The notes under the pieces: model-generated | Told to the model about the DNA's origin: nothing | Seen by the model: the letters and a program-made list of their open reading frames with translations, nothing else | Databases searched by the model: none | Translations under genes and position numbers: made by a program | Shown: positions 25,665-38,239 of the stretch, piece by piece | How positions within the stretch are numbered: position 1 is the stretch's first letter | Layout: each line of letters opens with the position of its first letter | NCBI GenBank assembly: GCA_038380795.1 | Contig: CM076268.1 | Coordinates: 17,798,001-17,862,000, forward strand | Direction: 5' to 3' | Length of the DNA stretch: 64,000 bases | DNA from: Pyrocephalus nanus | Taxonomy: Eukaryota; Chordata; Aves; Passeriformes; Tyrannidae

Positions 25665-28406
25665 GGGCAAGTAGTAAATGTAGGGAAACAGGATGATTTC
25701 AACAGCTACCAGGTGGTGGGTTACAGGAGATCCAAATGCCCCTATGTTACAGTCTGTGTTACAGCAGGCAGCTCAGCTAGTCCGGGGGGAAAGGCTACAG
25801 GCCAAATTATTATTCTGTCATGCTTGTTTAAGACTAGAAGAAGCCTTTCAGCTGGAGAAGCTTAGAGAAATTGCCACGTTTTGAGGAAGTCAAATGCACT
25901 CTTTCAAGAACTCTATTTTGCAGGCAAAATATTGCAAATACTAAACTATAAAGCCTGTATTGAATCTTTGCTTTTCTGTAGAAGTACCTCATTCAGTCAT
26001 GTTTTTAAAGCTCCTTTCAGTGGCTGTCAGGCCAGAACCATGCTGAGGGGCTGTGCAATAGCCCCGCTGAAGTTCACTTCTGATCGGTGAGATGGGCTGA
26101 CACTGTTGTGACACATAGGCACAGAGGGAGGCATAGCTTTTATGTGCTCTGAATGCAAGGCTCTGGGATGAGTCTCAGCTGAGTGCACCTGCAAAATTCA
26201 GGGGCAGCTGAGCACCACAGCACAGGAAAAAAAAGAGAAAATCTTTCCTGCTGTAGAGATATTCCTTGTTGAAGAGTGGCCCAGTTGGAGACAGATCACC
26301 TGCTTCAATCCCTTGTGTTATTCCTCCCTCTGATAACTCTCTTGAACTCATTCTGCAGACTGACCTTGGCCCCTTCCTGCTCTGGAATGAGTTCATTTTT
26401 AGCACTTCCATTTCTTCAGGTTGCCTGTGGTTTCCGGCTTTGCTGTGTGCAGTTGGTGGAGATAGCACTGCAATGCACAGAGATGTACAGGGTGGGAGTC
26501 TGTAAAGGCAGGTATGCTTCTCGGCTGTCTGGAGGATCAGAATTACTTGGTGCCTCATATTTCCCATCTATGAGATAGAAATTGAGAAGGCAAGCGCATG
26601 TATGTTACAGGTCATATAATGCACATTTCCTTAAGCAGCATATAGCTGGTGTGGCTTAAGGTAGTACCAAGGCTGTCCTGGATCACTTATGACTAATACA
26701 AATGTGCCTGCAGTTAGGGAACACTTGCACAATGCCCCTTTCTTAGGATGAACTCAGGCCCTGAAAGCCTAGGTAAGGTCTGAAGCTTGTTTGTGGTTCA
26801 GCCTCTCTCAGCAGACATCTGGAAGGGAAAGCCAGCCTACTGAAGTGTTCTCAGACACTGCTGCCTAGGCAGACAGCAGGGATGGAAGGTACTCAGTGTA
26901 TGGCAGAAAAGGTTGCACCCCAACATCTCTAGAGGCTTTTGGACACTCAACTGCCAATGGTTTCAGTGGGAGAGAAATCCCAGCCTTATCTGGAGGATGA
27001 GAACTCTGTGGCCACCTCCTTTTATAATAAGGAGTATTCGAACTCTGTGTATCTGCAAGAAGCAAAAAAGCTCACAGCCTCTTTCAGCATAACCATCAGC
27101 CCTGGCACTGACCCTTAGGAGCTCATCCATTGTGGCTTGTAGGTACCATCAAATTTGTTTGTTAATGGCTACCATATCCCAGAGCACCTTCAGGTCTTGT
27201 GTTCCTCTATGCACCAGCTGGCTTTGAGCATCAGGGTGACAGTGATGTGGACACATCCTTGGAAGTGCTTTGTGGCCATCCTGGCTCACTGGCTGTGTTG
27301 GCTAACAAAAAAAGAACATTTTATCAAGGTAAAGTCAAAACTTTGCAACAGGCAGAAACTTGACATGTTATTTGCATGTCACCTAGGTGACAAGAGAGCA
27401 GCTGTCTCTGGACATCTGATCTGAGCAGCATGGGCTTCCCTTTCTGTGTTGGCCTAAGGCTTTGCACCCTGTCACTGACAATTATGTCATGTTATACATA
27501 GATCTAGAAGCTGACCCTGTATAACACAGCATAAAGCAAATCAGGGAATATATTGGGACAGTGGGGTGGATCCTAATCAAAAGCATATGCAGAATATATT
27601 TGCTCTAGTCAAAACTGTCATGTCTGTCAAAGGAGAAGGCAGCTCATTAAATGAAATATCTGTGTGTTGGTGGGTTCTGGAGCCTGAGAAATGCAGGACC
27701 TGAATTCCCCTGGTTTGCAGCTGTGGATATGGTGCAGAACAAAAAACTAGTACTGGGTAGAGCTGCAGTGAGAGGCTGGTGTTGGGAATCAGACACTGAG
27801 ACAAATGACCCTTGCATGACTGCAGCTGGTGTCAGTACTTGGGATCACGGCCATGGAAAGAACTTCTGTTCCTTTTTGCAAGCCAGAGTGTAGAGACCTG
27901 TGAGACTAACGAGTGATCTTGTTACTGCTCTCACTGTGCTCACTGTGGATTTGCAGCACGCCCTGGCTAAGATTTGAACATATGTAGGTCTATCTTTTAG
28001 AAGATAGAGCTTATAAAACCAGAGCAGGTGCTTACAGTCACAAAGATTTATGCCAGCCATGCTTTCCTTTTATTCAGATGATATAGACCCAGGCCACCCT
28101 TGGAGAGTGTATGAGCTGTGCTGTTTGGGCACATTTCTTTGTCTACATGACTCCTCTGGCATAGCAAGCTGTGGCTTCCTGACCTCAAGTTCAGGGGATT
28201 TTTCAGCCAACATTCAAGAAACAGTAATTAGCAGCAAAAGCTTTACACCACTGTCCTGTGCATAGAGAGCTTTCCCAGTTGTTTTCACTTTGGTGTAATA
28301 TCTGGAATACATCCTCTGAAGAGGGATTGCTACAGTAGAGCCACGCTTAACCCTCCCTATCCCACCAGCCACCAGAGCACTTGCAGGCAGAGCTGAGACT
28401 CAGCAC

Positions 28407-28460
28407 TGCTTTAAGAGAAGGATATCATCTCAGCAGGGGAGATATCCTTCTCCAGAAGTG
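28407..28460. other. Imperfect hairpin, 12-bp perfect core stem
   Basis: Arms 28,415-28,426 (GAGAAGGATATC) and 28,441-28,452 (GATATCCTTCTC) are exact reverse complements. Inside them, a mismatch and then four further pairs (two of them G-T) close on an AGCA loop. Outside, a 2x2 internal loop is followed by six more pairs, three of them G-T wobbles on this strand. About 22 pairs in 54 nt is far above the usual background of this window. It is not matched to any known RNA from memory. Function is unknown. Confidence 0.8.
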
Positions 28461-29076
28461 TGCCGGTGCAGAGTGCAGATGCCTACATTTTGGAAACTGC
28501 ATAACAAGCTTTGGCTTAAGATCCTAAAGGTGATTAGGTGGTTGTGTCGCTCTCATCCTTCAGGGCCCTCTGACGGAAGTGTACGCTGTTTCTTGAACTG
28601 TTTTAATGCCCAAAATGTGGATGACATCTGCCCACATGATAATTAACCATGGGCTCAACTCTGCTCACAAACAACTGCTTAGAAGTTTACTTCCTAGAGA
28701 ACTCAAACTTCTCCACTGCCATTCCTGGACGAACTGCAATGTTTTTATAACTTAGCAAGTCTCAGAAAAGTCAATCTATAGAAGCCAGTGCTATTTTATC
28801 TGCAACCTTACAACCCTTAGCTTAAGTGGCATCACTGCTTTAATTCACTTTGCGTTGTGATTCTTGATGTATTTAAAACTTCTGAGATAAGCAGACCTCA
28901 GATGCAGGGATGACAACTTTGGATTATTTATTACATGGGGAAAGAAAAGCATTGTTTTAGAAAACATTGCCTCTAAAAACTTGCTGGGCTATAGAACTAT
29001 GGATTAGGGGTTTTTTGGGTGGTTTTTAGTATCTGCTTTCACAAGTGATTTTTTGAAGAGTATCACAGAACTATGA

Positions 29077-29095
29077 ATATATATATATATATATA
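29077..29095. repeat. (AT)9 microsatellite
   Basis: This is a perfect AT dinucleotide run, probably polymorphic. Confidence 0.95.
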
Positions 29096-29954
29096 GTGTT
29101 TATTTATTTAAACATAATTCAGGGATTTAAGCTCTTCTCTTTCATTCAAGAGTTGCACATGTGTGCAGTGGAGTTGCTACTGAATTAATCCACACACTTG
29201 TAGAGGTCTTCTGGCTGTGTGGGTAGCCCTGTAGGAGTTACTACTCTTCCATGGAATTGTTTGGCTTGCCAGTATATTGGATGTCTGCACAGCATGGGCA
29301 GTGTTTACTCTTATAAAGTATCGAGCTGGAAAAACAGCCAATTTCCAGGAAAACCAAGGTGTGTGTTAGTCTTAGTTGAAATGAGGAGTACCATTTTCAT
29401 GGAGCTTTAATGATTTAAATTAGGGTATTATTTAAAAATTAAACACTTTCTAAGGAAGGACATAGAAGCCACTGTGAATGAACGGTATTTATTCAGGAAC
29501 AAAATGCTTTTCCTGGTCTCCAAGCTTTTTCCTATTTTCAAACTGAAAACACTCTTCAACCTGTCAGTTTTGGTTCTTTAGACCTGGAAGTCCTTTGTCA
29601 CTCTTCAGAGTCATTGGTTTATGATTAGTTTGGATTTTTAATTCTTAAAACTTTTATGTTTGTGCATTTCCTTATGTCATTAATACAGAAGAAAAAACTT
29701 ACAAAACATATGTTACTAATGTACTGCTCAATATTATGGAATCGGATAAGACTTTTTCAAATGACTGACATTACATATGTCTTTCAAGGATGTGAATAAA
29801 CCATATGTAAAACATATGTTACATCTATTTCAAAGATTGTTAAAAAGTAAATAGTGTAATGAAATTAACGTACAATCATGGTTCTGAAATGTATATGCAA
29901 GTATTCATAACAATATTTCTCAAATGCTCCTTAGAGTAACTTTTGTTTTTAGGG

Positions 29955-30520
29955 TATCATAGTTTAATCCGAGCCGGCAACTAAGTACCACACAGCTACT
30001 CGCTCACTCCCCCCTCCATCCCCCAAGGGCATGGGGAGAAGAATCAGAAAAAAGGAAAACCTGTGGGTTGAGATAAGAACCATTTAATAATGGAAATAGA
30101 GTAAAATTTAATAATAACTGCAATGAAAAGAGAGCTAACAAAGAGAGAGGAATAAACACCAAGAAAGACGAGTGATACACAATACAGTTGGTCACTATCC
30201 ACTGACTGATGTCCTTCATGTCCCTGCAGCGATTGACCTCTCCTGTCCAACTTCCCCCAGCTTATATACTGGGCATGATGTTATATGGTGTGGAATAGCC
30301 CTGTGGCCAGTTTAGGTCAGCTGTCCCAGCCATGCTTTCTCTTTACTACTTGTGCACCTCATCACTGACAGAGGATAGAAAACTGAAAAGTCCTTGACTT
30401 GGCATGCAACAACTCCAGCATCAGTATTTTATCAACGTTATCCTCATACTAAATCCAAAACACACTGCTCTACCAACTACTAGGAAGAAAATTAATTCTA
30501 TCGCAGCACAAACCAGAGTA
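29955..30520 (-). mobile_element. Solo LTR of an avian ERVL-like retrovirus
   Basis: The 566-bp block matches, end to end, the layout of a common avian ERVL-type LTR read on the - strand. The 5' end lies at about 30,520 and the 3' end at about 29,955, where + reads 'tagtttaatccgagccggc'. The U3 part has a TATA box (TATATAAG on -, + 30,262-30,269). A polyadenylation-type ATTAAA on - falls at + 30,083-30,088. No internal gag, pol or env sequence flanks it, so it is a solo LTR left by recombination between two LTRs. A GGTATCA string occurs at both edges (29,953 and 30,521), but a clean target-site duplication is not certain. The terminal bases have drifted from the expected TG...CA. Confidence 0.88.
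30262..30269 (-). promoter_or_regulatory. LTR TATA box
   Basis: TATATAAG on the - strand sits in the middle of the solo LTR, at the place where this LTR family carries its core promoter. It could drive transcription leftward. Activity is not shown by sequence alone. Confidence 0.6.
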
Positions 30521-32386
30521 GGTATCAAGTATGATTTTGCTATTTGGGTGGCATCACTGATACACTGATTCATTCTTAGTTTTCTGTTTTCTCATTTTAC
30601 AGCTACTAAAAGGAGAAATCTAAACTAATAGAACAATTTCTGATTGGCACATATTTGCTTGGAGTGTCCTAGACCTTCCCAAAAGTCTCAGATGAACACA
30701 AAGCCATATTGTCTTGAGTGTGGGACAATTCTGTGAACATTCCCTCTTGCCATCTTGTTTTCTTCCTATTCATCCCTCTTGCTGCTGGCACACTGCTGAG
30801 CCTCCTACTGCCTGGTAGGGTTCTGACTTTGCAGTAATTCAATAATTTCAGCTGCTTTTGACTTGAGTGTACATTTTATTTGCATGCCAGTAAGCATATG
30901 AGATGGACTTATATTGATGCAAAATGTAGAACCAGGAGCTTGTGGTGACACATAGGAGTTAGCATAAAACTCTAATGTGCAATTCCTGTGGGTGCATAGA
31001 CAGTACTTTTTAAATTTCTAATTTTACCTAGAGAACTGCTTAAAGCAACCACTTTGCAGTTTACAACCTGCCATTTTCACTTTTCAAACAAAATATCTTT
31101 TTTGTCCTTCATGGAAAGGCAAAACTGTTAAAAAGATGTTTTTTATCGCAGAAAATGTGCCCTGCTATTATTTCTATGTTGTGGAGGAAAAAAATGGGGC
31201 ACAATGGTACAGAATTGCAGTGAAAATGCTGAAAGCTTCAGTCCTTGATCTCTGCAAGGTAAATCACTTTCTCTCACAGAGCTCTCATGTTTTTATATGT
31301 TTACATTTCTTTGAGGAAGAATTTTTTTTTTAAATAACTGGAATTAAAAGGATGTTTTTGCAGATGGAAAGGTGTTGATCTCAAGGTTTTATGCATCTGC
31401 TCTTTATGCTTCTTCTATATCTGCTCAAATATTTCTTTCTTCATAAAAATTTAATATGGAAAATTAATGAGGAACTTGCTAGTGAGATGATACAGTAACT
31501 TTAGCCAGGCTAAAAATGAGTTGTCAGCTCTGGACCTTCCCAGTCCAATAGGTAATTGCAGAACTGTGTGAGTGAGATACAAAGAGAGGCTCTGAAAGGT
31601 TGAAAGAGATTTATAGAATATTTCAGACCACAAAAACACATAAAACAAAGTCCAAAAGGTTCCAGAAATGGGACAAGAGGGACCTGCTGTCAGAAGCAGC
31701 TTGTCATAATAGTTATGATTTACTGAACTCTCCCAAGTGATCTGTACAATCTCTGTCAGCAGCAAGGCAAACAAATAGCATTCAAGGGGGCTTGAGTTGA
31801 GTGTGTGGGAGAGAAGGCAGCACTGATGATGGCCACTGCAAACTTAGGCAGTGAAACCTGCAGAGCTCTGTCTGAGCAGAAAGCACAGAACCATCTTTTC
31901 ACCTCTCTTTTCACTGTGAAAGAACAAACCTGGGTCAAATAGAGGAAATACCCAAATAGAAGAAGAATTTAACTTTGAAGTTATTCAAAGCATACTAGGG
32001 AATTTAGGTAGTTATTAAAATTAATGGGATGGTGCATCTGAACCACGGTGCACTGGAACTTTGGAAATCCCGGTCTAAGATTTTTTAAATCCACCCCTTT
32101 CTCCATTTCCAAGTTTTGTTTGTTTCTCCTTTTAGCCAGATGTGAACCTGTGCTTTAACATGATTTGTATGTGAAGCAAAAGTCAGGTCTGTTTAGATTA
32201 AGTACTTCGGGCTAATACTGCAACTTTCAAAACAGCAATAACAGATAAACTATTTTGCTTAAGATCTCCCCTGTGCACACTGCAGGCTGCATAGAAGATT
32301 TCAATTAATGCTGAAAGCACAGAGCTTTGAAATGCATGGTTTTTTTCTTGATGTAAAGCAAAGTTATCCAGCATGTCTGTCACTTT

Positions 32387-32485
32387 AAAAAAAAAAAAAA
32401 CAACCTCACTGGGATTTCTTTTGGTTCTTATTTGCTTGCTTTTGTTTGGTTTTGGGTTTTGTTGGGTGGTGGTGGGTTTTTCTTA
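32387..32485. repeat. Poly(A) then T/G-rich low-complexity tract
   Basis: Fourteen A are followed after a short gap by sequence rich in TTTG, GGTT and GGTGG units. It is the same kind of T/G-biased tract as at 25,471 and 37,083. Confidence 0.75.
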
Positions 32486-35400
32486 AGTGAACTCCAGTTC
32501 AGAAACTAGTAACTAAAAGACTGATAAATTCTGAAAAAGCCCATTCTGTGCTCACAGAGGAGGTGCTATATGCTTGGCCAGGAAAACCTTGGCGTTTCAC
32601 AGTAGCTCATCTCTCTCAAGAACAGATATTAATTATTACATTAAAAATAGTCTAGAAAAGGATCCTCCTTTATCTGCGACTCATCCATAGGTATGTTCCC
32701 GCTTGTGAATAGCTTGATCCAGGTGTGAGTGTCTGTCTGGGGTTTTTTGAAAGGCTTCTGCATTTGGGCATCACATAGTAGCACTGCTTCTACCAGGTTG
32801 AAGCCAGTGTATCTCCCCATACCGAATCCCTCCTTTCTCTGACCTCCCTCGTTGTTCTGTCCCTATTGTCATCCATCTGCCTGAGCTTCCAGGCAGTCCT
32901 GTCAGCCATGTCCAAGGGCAGGCATTGTCAGCTATAGACTTGGCTGAAGGAGGAGGGAGATATTTGAGGACTTTATGACTTGTTTTGATCTTTATAAGGA
33001 CAGCTACTGATGTGTTCAAGGGAGAAACCTTACTTCTCCCAGGAAAACTTCATAATATCAGCCCTGGCTTTCCTCCCTGATGGCTCCTTTTCCCTATGTG
33101 GAAACTCACTCTCCTCCTAGATTTCCAAGCAGGCATTAATAACCAGGACACTGACCAGTTCCAGGCAGCATGTTCAGCATTTTAAAGGAGGATGCATCAC
33201 TAATTTTCCTGCTTTATGGCTGCTATGCAGCACATTTCCCTTTTACTGCAGGAAATAAGGCTCAGCAGTCCCTGCCTCCTTTAACTGGCCTGTTGGCACA
33301 AAGCACCCTTTTGGGGAGAAGGCTGGAGTTGATAATCCCTTTTAGAAGTAGATGTGGTAGGTGCAGTCTCGGCATTCCTGTCACCAGTTTGATTTGAAGG
33401 CAGGAACTGAACAGCTGGCAGTACCCACTACACTTGATTACCAGCACAGTATGCTTGAGATTCCTTGGCACAGTGCACTGAGGTTACTGGGAAGCTGGGC
33501 TGCATCTCAAACTTGCTCCTGGCAGAATTGGCAGACCATGTAGCTAGTGTTATTTTCAAGGACTTGGCCAGGCAAAACCCGCCCCTTCTCCATCCCGCAG
33601 CTCCCCGGTCTTGTCTTTGGACTATATTTATTCAGCGGGTTGGCTGCCTCCCCACTGTGCATTCACAGAGTCTGAGGCAGAGTGGAGTATGTATCTCAAC
33701 AGTAATCTAATTCCATCTTTCCAGAGATATGTGACTGTGTATCAGAAGCTGCAGATTCTTTTAAATTGATTTTTGGCTATAGCTTTTATAGGAAGTATAT
33801 ATCACAAGGTTTAAATCCTGTAGTCTTATAGGAATCCTAAAGCTAGCAAAGTTCTTTGTTTGTTTTGTGGGTTGTTTATTTGTTTTGGTTTTTTTTTAAT
33901 AGAAATTAGAGCTAGAAAAGTTCCAGTAATAATTTAAGTGTCCATGGAACAACTGGGGCAGGACTGTTGCCAGTGTCACAGGGCACTCCTCTCTATGAAA
34001 CTTCAGCCCAGGGGTGGCATTACCCTCCCAGGCTGTGCTTTTGGGAAGAGAAGGTCCTTAGCAGAGCCATCTTTGATCACACCGGTGGTGTTCAACTAAG
34101 GAGGCCTATGCAGCACAGACCCATTTTATTCCTCCCTAATCCCAGATGCCTATTACATTTCTTTCTGTGGAGCAGTAATGCTGAGCCTTGAAAACTGGAG
34201 CCTCTTTACAACCCAAGGGGTCCTCAGCATCCACCTGAAAGACACTGACACCAAACAGCTGTCCCAGGCGAAGGGTGTGTGGAAAGAACTCACCAGGATG
34301 AATCTTTTCCCCTCTGTAAGGTAACACTTGGCAGTGCTGAGCTTCCATACTAAGGACTCTGACTCATAGTAACATCAAGACCTTTGCCAGTCCCGTGCCA
34401 TCACACTTGCACATAGCACATGTACCTCATAACCTGAGCTACCCAGTCTCTTCTTGGACTGAACACATGCTGGGTTCTTTTGAATGTGCATTTTGCACCC
34501 ACCCAGCGTAGCACCACCATCCTCCCCCTCATCTGTGCGGGCTACGAGCAAGCTCCAGAGCTGGGGACCTGCTGTGTCTGAAATGGAAGTGGCTGCTTTA
34601 GCATTTGGAGAGTCCCCAAAGACTGGGACTGAGGTTGTAGCTGACAATCATCTGTGTTGGTGGTAGAAAGCAGAGGGCCAGGGGCAGCTGGTAAGTTTCT
34701 GGTTCGTCTGTGACTCCTTAGAAAACTCCAGAAGGCTCACCCTTGGGCATTGCATTGGAAGAAAGCCTGATTTGATCTGTGTGCCCTGAGCTGGGGGAGT
34801 GTCACTAGGCATCTCTATTTCTCTTGGGCATCATGATTCTCCTCCCTCTGGGAGACAGCAGGTCCCTGGGGGCACCTAAGGGCTGGGTGCAAATAATCTG
34901 TTCTGAGGGCACGTTTTACACAACAGGACCAAAAACTTTTATCTGAATCCTCCTTGCATTTTTTGAGTTTCAGAGGATGCTAATATTCCTAAATAATTAG
35001 CAGCAGCAGCTTGCTAGTAACTATCATAGCAAGCTCAAAAGGTTGTGTTTTGGGATGAAAAGGGGTTGTAATTAGCTACTTGCATTTGCATTTCAACTAC
35101 AGAAGTGGAGCAACTCCAGCCTAGCAGTGATTCCTGTGAATCTTTTGATTCAGGGTCACAGTAGGTATCAGCAGGCCTGTTACAATCTGTCACCAAGTCT
35201 GTCTAAAGAGTTAGACTTGAGCAGTCAACATTCAGTGCTACTGTACATACCACAAGCATTGGATAAAAGCAGATGGCTGGTGGATTTTTATATTTCCTAG
35301 AAGTGAGAGACACCTTTCCCTTTTGAGGAGCATGATGTTCTTGTCTTGGCTCTGTGACTTGCTGGACATTTGCTGAACATTTTCCCAGTTTCCTTTGAAA

Positions 35401-37082
35401 TGCCCAGCTATGTGCAGAGACAAGAAGACAGCTGCATTGCTTTAGAGTGCATAGGCTTTGTGTAATAGGTTTTATGAGAGTCCTTACTGCAGATGTTAAA
35501 GATAAGTGGTGGTGGAGAAGCCTGCTCCCCTGACTCCTTTGGGCTGAGGTAGTCACCAACATATTAGCACAAGCCTGGTAATAGCTGCCATTTACAGCTA
35601 AACAGATTGCTGTGTATTAAGGTCTTCTCGTAGCAAAATTATCCTTCCCTTTCCCCCTCACCCATGTTCCTGAACATGGTCTTGTTTTGATTCCTGTGGT
35701 CCCTTGAGCATCTGGATCTGGCTTATGACTCAGGAGGCTTTTTTTCTGTCACGTGCTCAAATAGAGTTGTTTAGCACAATTTTATCCCTTTGTGGCTGTA
35801 AGCCCAATTGGAAACATGTGGACTGGTTAAAGGCAGGTGGTGGGATTTCTTTTGTTAATTAGGCTTCAAATTCCATTGTGTTCCCTGTAACTAGTGGCCC
35901 AGGCTCGGATCTCTGTAACACCAGACAAACCCCATTAGTGAAGGGATAACCCAGGATTTGAACTGCTTATAAACCTCATAAGTTTGTCTGGGATCTTGGT
36001 GTTTTGGATTGGTTTTTTGTGGTTTTATTTTGTTTTCCTTTGCTTAAGACAGTTGCACATGGCACTGATTTTTCTAAAAAATAAAAGCCTCTTCTAGCCT
36101 GGAGAGGATAAAGAGAAAGTTTCTGGGGCCTGCAGGGCCAAGGCCAAGGTGCTAGGATCAGACAGGAAAAGCAAGGGCTCCTTTCCCACCAGCATGTGTT
36201 CCTGCTTCCCCCACCAGCCCATTTCCCTTCTGTTCTGCACCCAGTCACTAATTTAATCTCTGAATCAAGGGGCTGCCATTTTGCGCTGTGCTGGGAGCTG
36301 CTGTTCCCCCCTTGTGGGCTCCACCAGTAATTAGTGTAACACCTTGTGTAATAGTTTAAGCAACAAATGTCTGTAGCCTCAGCCCACTCCATCTACGGCT
36401 CAGGTTCATTGTTGCCTTAGGAGTTCTGACAACGTGTATGGTGGGGTCAATCTTGTTGCAAAGGAGAGCTGTTCTTATGGAGAGTGTGACTTGGGAAGAT
36501 GGCACTGAAAGAAATAAGAGGCTTTACAGAAAGTTAAATAGAAATCGGGGGGCTTAAGTTTATTTGCTCCTTGGGAGGCTCAGTGAAGGCAACTGTGCAG
36601 GTACCTTAGCTGTTTCTTTTCTTGTGGATAGAAGACATCAGGCTTAACTCCTTAACCACACTTACTCCCTGCATCACAAGCAGTTTCACTGTGAGTTAGA
36701 CACCTTGAATGTATTTATTGCTTTGGCTATTGAGTACTGCTCATTAAAATAATCTCATCTTACATGAAGAATGTAAAACACTTCTAAGGTTCTCTTTCTT
36801 TATTTTTTGATTTTTCACTAAGACACTGCCTGTGAGAGTTGCTGGTTTTGCAGAAAAGCTGCTGCAGCACTAAGCCTCCAGGCTTTGGGGAGTTTACATG
36901 GTTGCCAACTTTCCCTTATGGGTTGGGAAGCTGGTGTGGTGCCTCTGTGCTGTGGTACCCCTGCCACATCCTTGAACCTTTGGACAGGGCTGCTGTTAGC
37001 TGCCATTGCTGACCATGGAGACAATAGAATTTTGGAGTGCCAGTGCCAGGAGGAAGGAAAGAAGGACAGAATGATACCAAGG

Positions 37083-37222
37083 CTTCTTGGGGTTTTTGTT
37101 GGGGTTTTTTTTTGTTTGTTTGTTGGATTATTTTTTTGGTTTGGTTTGGTTTTGTGTGATTTTTTTTGTTTTGTTTTGTTTTATTTTGTTCTTGGTTTTT
37201 TTGTTTGTTTGTTTGTTTTTTC
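37083..37222. repeat. T/G-rich low-complexity tract
   Basis: About 140 bp are made almost only of T and G on +, with TTTTG, GTTT and TTGG-type units, including (GTTT)n near the right end. It produces long apparent ORFs on both strands that are compositional artefacts. Confidence 0.9.
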
Positions 37223-38239
37223 CCAAGCAAGGCTAAGACCATTTGGACATTTTACTGGGGCTTACAGGGGTCCTTGCACTGCACCCACTCCTGAGTGCCA
37301 TCCGGAAAGGGACAGGGAAGGGGGACACAAGTTTTTAGGATGGACTCTAGTGCAAGCAGGAGGATCCAAGGGGCAGAGAGATGTGTGGTCACAGTTAACA
37401 CTGAGATGCCGAAGGGGCTACAACTCTGCCATTTGAATATCAGACTGATAATACTGAGGCTCTTTGTGGATTGGACTAGAGAAAAACAATAGCTAAAACA
37501 GCAAAGTTTTGTGATGATTCACTACCAGGTGCCAACTGAGCCACTGAACTGATCCTGTTTGACAGGAGAGCAACAGGGCAGTAGTGACAGGATCACAGAG
37601 GTGCCAGAAATCACAGTAGGTGGGGTTTTATTTGCTAGATCAGTTCAGAGTGACTTTCCCTAAGAAGCCTAGAGAAGCAATACATTTAACTGCCCTGACC
37701 CTCAGGGAATTCTTGAGAGCTGAGTCCTGCTCCCAACCTCATGCACAGGAGAGGAAAAAGGATGCTGAAGGCAAACCTTGCATCCCGTTTCTCCCTGCTG
37801 TGTCACCCAATTTCTTCCTAAGTTGCTCTTAGTCTGGACCTCTGACATTGATGTTAAACAAGTAATCACCTTGTACAAATATGTACCCTTCCTCTATGTC
37901 CTATCTAAACTATAAAGGCTATAGAGTTAACAGTCCACATTATGTTTCCAGTATGCCTACCCAATACAAGGAACTGGTTGAAATTTTGTCTCAAAAATAC
38001 CTTTCTATGTGGAATTTGGGGCTTAAGTAGAAGGAAACTTTCTAGGGAGAGAAAAATTGTCTACTTTCTGCAGCAATTTTAGATAATATTTGTCAAAATC
38101 AAGAATTCTTGAAAACTGAAGGATTTTAGCCAAAACATCCTAGATGAAAGACATTACTCCACCTTGAAATGTTCTCATAGTGTCTCATAGATGGGAGTTT
38201 CTGGCTTCATGTCTGTGGTCTAGGTGCTGTGCTCAACAC

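Larger units (their letters stand above)
25665..29954. other. Non-coding DNA with hairpin and CATATG cluster
   Basis: No gene is recognised. Notable elements are the imperfect hairpin at 28,407-28,460, the (AT)9 run at 29,077-29,095 and four CATATG hexamers between 29,707 and 29,818. The rest is unique sequence with short ORFs only. Confidence 0.6.
30521..38239. other. Unique non-coding DNA with T/G-rich tracts
   Basis: No gene is recognised. Low-complexity pieces lie at 32,387-32,485, 33,855-33,900, 36,000-36,045 and 37,083-37,222. A 183-codon + ORF at 36,885-37,436 runs through the last tract and owes its F, V, G and L-rich middle to it. A - strand ORF of 138 codons at 35,976-36,392 and one of 119 codons at 35,203-35,562 show no recognisable domain. 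Confidence 0.6.

Noticed and set aside
28366..28380. CCACCAGAGCACTT resembling a CTCF core
   Set aside because: The GGC triplet of the core is missing.
36885..37436. 183-codon ORF on + with a hydrophobic middle that looks like a membrane segment
   Set aside because: The F, V, G and L-rich part is the translation of a T/G low-complexity tract at 37,083-37,222, not a transmembrane helix.
37440..37500. Possible CR1 3' end around 'gattggactagagaaaaac'
   Set aside because: Only a short phrase matches; the flanking blocks expected in order are absent.
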